Shown here piece by piece: positions 36,801-47,000 of a stretch of 64,000 nt of DNA. The translations under genes were made by a program, and so were the position numbers. The stretch is from contig OY292275.1 in the NCBI GenBank assembly GCA_958496175.1, positions 44,965,701 through 45,029,700 on the forward strand. Reading direction: 5' to 3'. The notes under the pieces were generated by a model, which saw only the letters and a list, made by a program, of their open reading frames with translations, made no database searches and was not told the origin of the DNA. The number at the start of each line of letters is the position of its first letter. Within the stretch, counting starts at the first letter, position 1. The DNA is from Sisyra terminalis (taxonomy: Eukaryota; Arthropoda; Insecta; Neuroptera; Sisyridae).

Positions 36801-39336
36801 GTACCTATGAAATATACGTGTATATTCTTACAGAATCCCTTAATGAAAATAACTAAGAAATTATAAAGTATAAAAAGAAGGATTGGACAGAATTCTTTCA
36901 CAATTTTTTCCGGAAATAAAAGAAGAAACAACCCAACAAAGAAATATTTAAAATAAAATCAAAAGTTAATTAATTTGATAAACTGTTTATGTGTTCAAGT
37001 CAAAGTTGTTATGACATAAATATCAAGGAAATGTTTTAACTTTGAACTACACTTGTGTATATCTTCCGAGTCTCCAATGTAAACTGTTACAAATATTGAA
37101 ATTTCAATTTAAAAGTGATACTTTACGAAATTACAAATTACAGGCAAATTTTCCTCAGTAGTAAATAACAATGAAATAATTGAATTTAAATGAACAATAA
37201 AAGTATTTACTAGAGATTTAACAAATTCCATTCGACAAAAACATGAATTGACATTCACATTTGATACTTTCTACTGATTTAAAATTGATAGACTTACATT
37301 GAATTCAAAAGATACAAAAGACGACCTTTGAAAGTTTTATTTATCCTATTTGCATTTGTTGGTTTAAGTTTTTTTAATCTTTGAAGTTAAAGTGGATTAA
37401 TTTTCTTCTTTGAATATATTTCGGAATGTGAAAAAGAAAAAATTCAAAGAAATGTTCTTTAAATAATATTTCTTTGGCATTTTTATATAATAAGATAACA
37501 AATGTTAATTGAAATTAGCTTTAGAAACTTTTCAGTTGTATCGATTAACAGCTTTTCATTTTAAAGTAAATTTTCTTACTTTTACTTTTAATTTGATAAT
37601 ATTTTCTATATATACGAGTACTAAAATATTTGCATTGAAGAAAGCTGATTAAAGAAACTAGGTACTAAGATTATTAGTCAGGGGGGTAATTGTTTCCCAT
37701 CTCCTGTATATATGCCTGGGCTATTCAAATAAACATTAGTGTGAAATATTTTTTATTTTAATTTCAATTAATATGATATATTATTATATTGATTTGTACT
37801 TGCATAGCTTTGATTATCTGTATTTGAGATAAATTTTGAAACTTTTTGTAAAACAAAAATCACATCATGGGAAAAGCAATCAAATTGTATTAGTAGAGGA
37901 AAAATACTTAAATAATAAATTTTCAGCCACTTACATTTGCCTTGAAGTTTCATATTTATTATCTGGAAGAATTCATTAAACATTGAGGTATTGATCCATT
38001 TAAAGTCTCATGCCTTTTTAGTTATAGAAGCCATTCATCATAATCTGCAACAAAGTTGTTAATTTAAATGAAAGAAGAATCTCAGAATTTGCTTAACTTA
38101 CGAGACAATTTATAAAACAGCTTCGAAAACGAAGAATTCACTTTCAATGTAGTATCAACAATCTACTCATAAAAATTTCAAATATCTTCTTTAGTTTTCA
38201 ATAATGATAGATGATATTGACCTTGGAAAATTCGAGACAAAATGTTATTTTCAGAAATTTTAGGATCACAATTGACATCTTTTAATAGTACGAACAAATT
38301 TTTCCCAAAAAATTAAAAAATAAATTTTACTAAAGGTATTCCAAATATGTATATATTTTATAGTTACCTATAATATACAACAAAGGCACAAAATCTAAGC
38401 TTTTCAATGTTTTTCTTTCGTTTAGAGTCTAAAAAAATGAAAAAAAATATTAGGAAATTACTTTGAATAGTTTTTATATTAACTCACCAAACCAATTTTT
38501 TACTCTAACACTACTCCCATAACAATGATTATTCTTCAGTGGACATTTATCCTTAAGATGGTTCCTCCTTATAATTCTTCTTACGTCTTACGTAACGTAA
38601 CCGTGAATTTAAATGCAAAAAACGAAGGGAAGAAAAGAAAATTATTTGCCCTACCTATCAGCCTAACCATTCTTTCATCCTAAACAGCCTACCTAACCAT
38701 TTATCTAAAATGTTACAAATGCCTTAGTCACGAATAATAGTAAAAAAAACTTAAAAACCTTATTGTTGCAACCAGGATTGGAACTGCTACCTAATACCAT
38801 TTGGTATCCTGGAATCCATTTACCTAACGAAATTGCATCTTGAGGTACCAAAACGACCGAATAGGAACCTCGAAGATGCCGCGTATAACCGCGCACGTGT
38901 ACGAAAAATGAAAACAGTTTGTGACTTCGACATTTGCAAGTTATAACCCACCCCTAGCTGGAACGGTAAAGTAAGGGTTAGTATACAAAAACATGCATCT
39001 TAGCTTGACTGAAGTCTTCAAACGCCAGTTAACTCCTTTCTCTGCTGAACTGCAATAACCCAAAGAGTAGCACAACACTAGCAATGACCAACTGAAAAGA
39101 AAAGAATAATTAATTTTCAAAAATTGATTAAACAAACTTTATGTTTATTTTTATGGCAGCTCTTTGTTGATAAGAAGCTCTTTGGAAATCGTTACTAATA
39201 TAGAACTTTTTATCTCAAATCGACTTATGGTACTCCGCTTTCAAAAGAAAAGACTCATTTATAGAGTTTGTATTGTAGTATATCGATGCTTTATGAAATA
39301 TCGATAATTAAAAATTATTTTTTTTTTTACTTTTTA
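33871..39336. other. Non-coding, no recognised element
   Basis: The longest frame, 36222-36533 (103 codons, +), has no recognisable domain, AT-driven composition and no supporting splice or poly(A) context. A short hairpin (AAACTATATA...TATATAGTTT) lies near 34868. 38560-39100 is somewhat GC-richer without recognisable content. Confidence 0.45.
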
Positions 39337-39706
39337 GTCGGATTTTTCCCAGGGTTTTCAAAAAAACAAGGTATATGCTTACAACCGTAGCTCCACCAAA
39401 ATTTTTATGCTAAAAACTGTAAACAAGGGGTCCAGGGACGAAGCCTTGGTTGGATTGGGGAATGAAGCCTCCCCCCCAAAATGAGATGAATATTTAATTA
39501 TGACCTGACTTACTCGTGAATTAAATTAAAAATAAAATCGAAAATGCAATATTGCCCGATATGGGCTACGCTTTCCAACCCTCACCGAGTCTTCACCCCT
39601 GGACCCCTGGTTTAAAGTTTTTTTAGCACAAAAGCAATTGGTAGAGCTACGGTTGTAAGCATTTACCTTTTTTTCTTTATTTCGTCGAGATCTACAAAAA
39701 TCCGTC
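39337..39706. repeat. 370-bp inverted-repeat (foldback) element
   Basis: Arms 39337-39470 and about 39555-39706 are reverse complements: GCTTACAACCGTAGCTC against GAGCTACGGTTGTAAGC, GGGGTCCAGGG against CCCTGGACCCC, and GTCGGATTTTT near the outer edge. The loop is AT-rich. No coding frame and no clear target duplication. Confidence 0.7.
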
Positions 39707-40906
39707 ATTAAATCATTATGCTGGAAAAACCGTAGTCTTTCCCAATTACTAAGGTAATTAAAATTCAATTGCATAATAAGTACTATAGTGAAATATTAAG
39801 GTTCGAATTGAGTAAGTAAAGCTTTGTACTTAAAACTATATCTACATATATCACTAGCATTATAAGCTTTACAGGTTCAAAAAAGAAAAAAAAAGTAATA
39901 TAAGTTAATAAATTGGAGTCTTAATGTAACTATAACATTATGCGTATAACATAAGAACTGTACGTTCTTCATTTTTCAATTAGTCAAATCGAATGGACCA
40001 TGTCATATTCACATAGGTAGGTACATGTTGGTACATGTAACGCATTTCCTTATGGACCAAACAATATTAATTTTATGTCGCATATTCTACTTTAATCCTA
40101 ACACTAACCAAATAAATCATCCATAAATCGATTAAATACCATCCCTAAATTACTTTAAAAAGGTTTTTTTTGGAAGTCTTGGCAAATTTTACGGAAATAG
40201 TACAACAGGAAAATGGATCCAAATTTGCAATGCATGTGGCCCATAAGAATTTTGTTTTTTGAGAATTTAATGAATTTTTACTTACTTGAATAGAAGTCAA
40301 TTGTTTGATCAATTAAACACTATTTGAATTAAAACTTTATTCACTTATTAGGCTTAAATTAACCAAAATTAATTCATCATCAATTAATTAATTTCGAATC
40401 ACCAATATCTACCTGTCATTTACATAAGAACTTAATGCGACCTCTACTGAGCCGGCGCGTAATTAGGTCAATAGAACTGCGAATTTTCAAAATTCCGCAT
40501 TTGTTTTATATTTCGAATTAAATTCTTAAGATTGAGAAAAACAGCTTCATGAAGAAAATAATATTAATTCGTTTTAAATGAAAATAAAATTTGAGTTTTT
40601 TTCTTGTTTAATCAATTTATCATCAATTTTTTGAAATGCTATTTTGATAAAATTACGGAATTATTATATATGTAAGTTTCAAATCTAGGTGGATAATATA
40701 AAAATAAACAAATATATAAACTCTCATTTGCCAAAAGTACTTAAAAATTCACTGTTAGTATGATTTAGATTTAGTAATAGGTTAATAGGCTTAACAATGA
40801 ATAAAAATATCAACTAAAATATGGTTTATGAAAGATAAAAAGACATGAATTTCAAATATACTCTCATTTTTAATAGATACAAGTATAATACATTATACTT
40901 GTAATT
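39707..40906. other. Non-coding, no recognised element
   Basis: AT-rich. The last 40 bases are the TATACTTG-type tract interrupted by the TA-flanked element. Confidence 0.5.
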
Positions 40907-40908
40907 TA

Positions 40909-41728
40909 GGGTGATTTTTTTTTGGGACTATTTTTTTTTGCTCCCATGCCGAAATTTTGTTGGAAATACTTCAAAAAAAAATCCCTGAAATTTTGAGCTC
41001 TTAATATTAATATTAAGTACTCGTTCACAGCGTGTGAATATTTTCCATTAAAAATTCACGTAACCTTTGATTTTTTTTTTTTAAATTTTATAGTTCAGCG
41101 GCATTTTATGGTATCGCCTCACTCAAAGTCGGGATTTTTTTTACAATTGTATGCTCTACAAAAGTGCCTATTTTTAATAATTTTTAATAAGGAATAAAAA
41201 ATCAATATTTTCTTAAATGTTACTCAATAATCCGTAAAAATTTTATAGTAAGAGAAATTCAAGGCTCAATATCTCGAGAAATATCGATCTTAGCAATTTG
41301 GTTTTCTGGATTTTTTGTAGGAAATTAAATTTCCTATAAATTTGCCATTTACATTTTTTCTGTAGGTCTTGTAATTCATGAGTCACTGAGAGAAAAACGA
41401 GAAATCTATGAAAAATTTCGGTTTAGTGACCCGTACTACCTCGCCCGTGTAAATTACGATTTTGCCGCAAAAGGCACTTTTGTAGAGTATACAATTGTAA
41501 AAAAATCCCGGCTTTGAGCGAGGCGATACCATAAAATGCCGCTGAACTATAAAATTTAAAAAAAAATCAAAGTTTACATGTATTTTAAATGGAAAATATT
41601 CACACGCTGTGAGCGAGTACTTAATATTAATATTAAGAGCTCAAACTTTCAGGGAATTTTTTTTGAAGTATTTCCAACAAAATTTCGGCATGGGAGCAAA
41701 AAAAAATAGTCCAAAAAAAAAATCACCC
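40909..41728. mobile_element. 820-bp long-TIR element with TA target duplication
   Basis: Arms of about 260 bp (40909-41169 and 41472-41728) are reverse complements at about 95% by eye, starting GGGTGATTTTTTTTT and flanked by TA at 40907-40908 and 41729-41730. The spacer of about 300 bp has no reading frame. TA flanks suggest mobilisation by a Tc1/mariner-type transposase. It sits inside a TATACTTG-rich tract, with matching sequence on either side. Confidence 0.8.
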
Positions 41729-41751
41729 TAACTTGTATAATATACCTTTAT

Positions 41752-42032
41752 TATACATATAATAGTATACTTTACGTATAAGTATAGTATACAATCTTGA
41801 AAGTATAGAGTATAGATTTTTGTATATTAGTAGAATTCCCGATTTCTAAGTTAATGTTTTTCTAAAACCTCTATCCTATTGAATACGGCTATAAGTATAA
41901 GTAATAGTATACATATGAGTATAGTATAAAATTTTATAAGTAAAAGTATAGTCCAGATTTTTGTATACTTGTAGAATTCCCGATTTCTATACTAATGTTT
42001 CTTTTAAAACCCTTGTTTTACTGGACACGGCT
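41752..42032 (+). repeat. Tandem duplication, period about 140 bp
   Basis: Two consecutive units (41752-41890, 41891-42032) share TAGAATTCCCGATTTCTA, TAATGTTTYTNTAAAACC and a terminal ACGGCT. Both begin in GTATA-rich sequence like the tract interrupted by the TA-flanked element at 40907, so the tract was longer before insertion. Confidence 0.65.
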
Positions 42033-42410
42033 TCGAATTTGAAATTTTCATTATTAATTTGCAATTCTTTTTAAATGATAAGTTATGAAACATTGCCGTG
42101 TTTCCATCTCTATATACCATTAGAATAAAGATTTGATAAGATCTCAATTGTAGGAAATTGTACTGTTATGGAAATACTTTGCAAAATATGACTAATGCCC
42201 ACCTCTTCAGGCCTTTCTTATTTAACAGTGTTAGCGACAAAAAAAAAAATGAGCTGATTTTGTCAGTAGGGCTTAGTTCAATTGAGAATTTTCACTGATT
42301 TACTCTGAAAGCAGTAATTTTTTTAAGCATTCACCATTAGGACGTTAGTGAGAAACAACCATGATTTATTCAAGCCACAAGTAGTTGTGGTTATCCAACG
42401 AGTACTATAT

Positions 42411-42847
42411 CAGTGCTTCTCAAACCGGGCGCAGCCTTCTACGGAACCTTGGAACTCCTATCAGGAAGCCGCGAAATATTTCTTTAATAATAATTAATGG
42501 TACGTAAAAAAGGGACTGTTGATCACCAAAGTCTAAAATTTTTGAGGAGAGCCTTGATTTTTTTTCTGAGTTTGGAGGTCGAGATATGAAAAAGTTTGAG
42601 AAGAAATATACCAGATAATTAGCCTATTCTTTCTGGAACCAAAAATCAGCACGAGCTTAACTGTAGAGGCAAGTGCTCGTCGTCTACAACAATAAAATGT
42701 TATTTAATCCAAAACAACATTACTATTACTCTCTTAAACAATACTCTGTTAACAGCAATACTATTTTATTCTAATTGTAGGTATTGCCTTCCTGAGAAAG
42801 TTTTAGTGTCCACCGAGGGGTATTACCAACTCCATTGGGAACCGCTG
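42411..42847. mobile_element. hAT-type MITE
   Basis: Starts CAGTGCTTCTCAAACCGG and ends CCATTGGGAACCGCTG (inverse CAGCGGTTCCCAATGG). Internal GGAAGCCGCGAAATATTT is a common hAT-MITE block. No convincing 8-bp duplication remains. Non-coding. Confidence 0.55.
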
Positions 42848-43808
42848 GCTAAGACTATATTTTGTTCAATTTTACAATTTTGAATTAATATGGCATTATA
42901 GAATACAAAATGACATTGTCCAAGTAAGACTTTGTTTCTCCTCCTAAAACTTTCAATCTAAATTCATTTGATGATTAATTCGAAGATTTAAGGTATTATT
43001 TATTTATTACAACATAAACCTTTTAAAATATCTTCTTTTTAAATCAGTCTCTCAGAACAAAATTTTATAAACATTCCAACAGGACAAAAGACGAAATAAG
43101 CTTCCTTAATTTTCTCTTTTGTAAAAGCGAATTAATCTTTGTTATAAAGGAAAAATCTTTGTGTGAAAACGCAAATTAATCCTTCATTGCATTCATGTTC
43201 TTCGTGCGGATTATGAGACTTAAGACAATGCAATATTAATTCTTCCCGTTTCAATTCTATATATAGGCCATTAGAATCGTTGTGATCCCGCAGGATAACC
43301 ATCACATCTAGGATCTCAAACTGGATTTGAACAAATAAAAATACGTGCCAAAGACTTCACTTTACCCACATTATGTGTTTGTCTTATTTAGTTAAGAACT
43401 ACAAATATTTAATATTCGCTATTCAATTCAAAGTTAAATTTTCCTGCTGTTGAATTTCTAGTTTGAACTACTTATAATTAATATAATTACTCGTGTTTCC
43501 ACCAAAGAACGACAGAGATGGAAAATATGCACGTTTATTTTACATTAATTAAGACCGACAAAAATTTAACTGAGCATTTTTTTTGATCGTAAAAAATTAA
43601 TGAAGAAACTAGACGATTAATACTGATAAGCTAAACTTGTTCGAGTAGTGTAATCGTTTTAATTTGAAATTTAACCTTTTTCAAATAAAAAATTGATGAA
43701 TTAAAGAGTGAATGGAATGATAAACTAATATAAACAGTTATTTTTTTAAACAAATATTTATAATTAGTATTATAAAAAGTTATCTTATGTAAGGCTTGAG
43801 ACTGGCTC
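42848..43808. other. Upstream flank of the transporter gene
   Basis: No mobile element recognised in this kilobase, unlike most of the window. It should contain proximal regulatory sequence, but I can assign no specific site. Confidence 0.4.
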
Positions 43809-43817
43809 TATATATAA
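43809..43817 (+). promoter_or_regulatory. Possible TATA box upstream of the transporter
   Basis: TATATATAA lies 136 nt upstream of the initiator ATG, followed by the short GC-containing GGAGAGCG. That would place a start near 43840, but no clear insect initiator is present there. TA-rich strings are frequent in this window, so this is only a candidate. Confidence 0.25.
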
Positions 43818-43878
43818 TAGGAGAGCGATAAACTTAAAACTTGCATATTAAGATTAGACAAACAAAATCAGAGATATT

Positions 43879-43944
43879 ATGGAACATTGTTTCGAGTGTT
43901 TGGAGGTAATTTTAAATATTTGTGGTAATTCTTGTGGGCAATAA
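43879..43944 (+). other. Upstream ORF in the transporter 5' leader
   Basis: ATG at 43879 opens 21 codons ending in TAA at 43942-43944, eight nt before the transporter ATG. If transcription starts near 43840 this uORF would lie in the mRNA and could damp translation. It also contains GAG|GTAATT (43903-43910), a donor-like site. Splicing there directly to 48701 would be out of phase, so it is not an alternative coding exon. Whether it is translated is unknown. Confidence 0.3.
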
Positions 43945-43952
43945 ATCAAATA

Positions 43953-44025
43953 ATGAATTCGAATACGGTGTTAAATGTGAGTGAGAGTGGTAGTAAAGTG
44001 TGGCAATATATTTCAGGATTTGCAG
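43953..44025 (+). other. Sugar transporter coding exon 1 (N-terminus)
   Basis: Encodes 24 residues (MNSNTVLN...KVWQYISGFA) plus the first base of codon 25. It ends at a strong donor, GCAG|GTATTT. The phase-1 end joins the CG that opens the exon at 48701, making GCG (Ala) and the continuous reading FAANICMVSTG, typical of the TM1 start in insect Tret1-like proteins. The exon was found by matching phase and family sequence, so it is inference, but the join is exact. Confidence 0.8.
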
Positions 44026-47000
44026 GTATTTGTGCTTAGAATTTTACTTATAATTGGAAATTATTTCCATTCAATAGTGGCGGATTATGTGATTGTCTTC
44101 ATTGGCGACAGTTTTGCTCGTATAAGATTCAATGCAACAATTATTCCAATTAAACTATTATTCCAAATAAATTTATAAAAAATACAGCATAAAAAACATT
44201 TTTCATTATTTTTATTTTTGATAACAAACATCAAGAACAACAATACAAAAACTTTTAATACATTTTTCGTTGCACCATTTTCTGTAAGGTGGCATATGTA
44301 AAATGAATCTTTTTTCACGATATTTCAAGTTCAAAAGATGTGAAAGACAAATAAAAAAAAAATTGAAGAAATAAACAATTTTCAGTGGGTTCGATCCTCG
44401 TATCGTGCAAATTTTCAATATTTCTCGACAGCGGATTTAATTAACCCTAGAGTCTCTAAAGAACCTTAATAGTTATAAGGCTACGGTAAATAACAATTAA
44501 AAAAACACATTTTTAATACTTTAAAACCCTAAACACAAAATGAGTCACCAAAAATTTTGTTGTATTTTCAAATTTAAAAGGACTTTAAAAATAAGACAAG
44601 CTCACTTATAATTTTGATAGGAGCCATCGAAACATTAGTAACTAAAGATTGCAAAACCGGTATACCGGAATACCGAATACTGGTATTGTGAACCATTTTT
44701 ACAATTTGGTTATTTCGGTATTCACAAGTTTAAATACAGTTTTTCGAAATTAACGATAAGTTTTTTAAATTGACACCACTATAATTATGTTCAGGGATTG
44801 CCAATATTGCAAAATAGTGTAAATTTCTGACTTCGACAGCTGGTAATTTTTGCACAAAACTCTGTTCCAAGCGATAATTTTATACGATAATAGCTTTTAC
44901 GATAATTAGCTTTACGATAATATTTTAAAAATTTGTTGTAGTGCCTTAGACTTAATAATGATATCAAAACTTTTTGTGATTTAAATGTGTAATATTTTCT
45001 TTCTTTTTATCTTTCTTATAATTCTTTATATACTGTTAAATTATGAGTTACAAAACATTTTTTGTGATAAATATCCTACAAGATAAATATCCTCTTTAAC
45101 AAAACTGGCAAATAAAACAAAAAAACATCTGTGTTTACATTCTATTTCCAAAATTTCAATTGTGGTTATTAAAACCGGTACTCTGATATTCAAATTTAAA
45201 AAATACCGAATAACGGTATTGAGCTTTTGGTCTGATATTGCAATCCCTTTTAGTAATGATTAACATGAATTCAAAAATGGCAAAATCGATTTGGTAATTC
45301 TCAACCAATGGTACATACCTATCAGTAGAAGTTTTAGAATCTGGAGAAGTTTATCTTTACAAATTTAGAAGTAAAATATATTTTTATAAATTTGTTGGGA
45401 TTGTTTGAGGTTAATAAGAAACATATTTTAAAAAAAAATCATTAAAATATTTTTGCAGCTATTTAAAGAAAATTAGTTAGTTATTGTACTATTATAAAAT
45501 GTTGCGTTAAAACTTTTTGTCTCAAAATCGACTTTTCAAAACAGTCTTCACCAACAATCGATAATTATGATTACCCAACCGATTTCGATATTCTTGCGCT
45601 TATTTTATCCTTTATACTGTTTCGAAAGTTCTTACGAAAACCATCAATAAATTTATTTATTTTTTTTTTCTAGTTGTCTAATAAAAAAAAATCGTATGCA
45701 CCTCTTGTAATTTTATTGAAATAATAATTAATAATAGGTTTTATTTTAGATAAAATTTTATATGAAAAGATTTCATCATTCTTAATAATTTCTAACAAAA
45801 GAAGAAAAAAATAACAAATTTAAGCCAAATTTTAAGAAATTATAATTAACTTAAAAGCAATTACTTTAAATCTTAATTAAAACAAAACTTTGCCAATTAC
45901 GACAGTAATTGAAATTAAGGGATGTTAGCAATTTGAAAAATATTTTCAAACTAATACAAATTTTCGTAACAAACAAATTTATAATAGTTTTCTGTCACCA
46001 AAATTGAGAAGTTGGTGAGCAATTAGCCCCATACAAAACTTCAACTACTCATCCTAAAATTTCAAGCATTGTGGAAAATGAGAAAATTATAAGTTTCTAC
46101 ATATTGTAAATAAGAAAGACGAAAGTTTCAAATTACTAGTCGGAGTACTTATTTTAAAATATTGTTTTCGGTCATTAAGACTGTAACAAATGGGTTCCCT
46201 AATGAATTTTCTGAAACTGAATTCAATCAAGAGATAAAATAATATTCTACTGTTACCGTAATCAGGAAGGTGCTTCAAGGATTTACAAATTCCCGGTGAA
46301 TATTTCTGCTGATTTTATCGTTTATCGTATTTCTCAAAGAACGTTAGTTATCGTTTAATTTTATGTGGAATTTGTTTAATCGGGACAGCCTTTTGGTCCT
46401 TACACTTAAAATGGGATGTTTTGTTTTAAAAATTCCTTTCGTTTTCATAAAATTCCTTTGGGTAAAATTAACTATATTTTAACAAACTTTATTTTCCCGT
46501 TGGAAATTTATGGTTGAAAATTGTAAAGAGTTGATTTCTTTGGTGGAATTTTAATGAAAAATAATATCAGTTTAATGTTTCTTTGTGAAAAAAAAAATAA
46601 ACTTTTATGTTAATTTATCGGGTAATTGATTTTCAAAATATTACAGACTAATTGGAGTAAGAAAAGAGCGGACAATGTTGTATAGTTATATAAACTGTTT
46701 GAGAAAGATTTCATAAAATAAAATAATACTAAATTATTTTATGTTCATAAATCGTTAATAATAATGTAGTCATAATAATAATAATATACGAGCATAAAAG
46801 AGATTTCGATTTACAAAATATGTAATATATCTTTAAGTAATAATTTAATCACAATTTATGAGTTCAGAACAAAAATAAAAACAACTTTACAATTAATTAT
46901 AAATTTTTACTTGCAATTCAATATTTATATGATTTATTTATATATAAAATTTTGTCGTAATTGTCAAGTATTCTGCAAAGAACTCTTCTTTTTTATTCGT

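Noticed and set aside
42411..42847. 8-bp target duplication for this hAT MITE
   Set aside because: TACTATAT and GCTAAGAC do not match; the ACTATAT shared further out is offset by six bases and may be chance.
43903..43910. GAG|GTAATT as an alternative first-exon donor joining 48701
   Set aside because: The nine codons before it end in phase 0, while exon 48701 requires one preceding base; the join shifts the frame.
44387..44400. Near-consensus B box as a genuine tRNA gene
   Set aside because: No A box or cloverleaf upstream; the downstream body matches the SINE at 59986.
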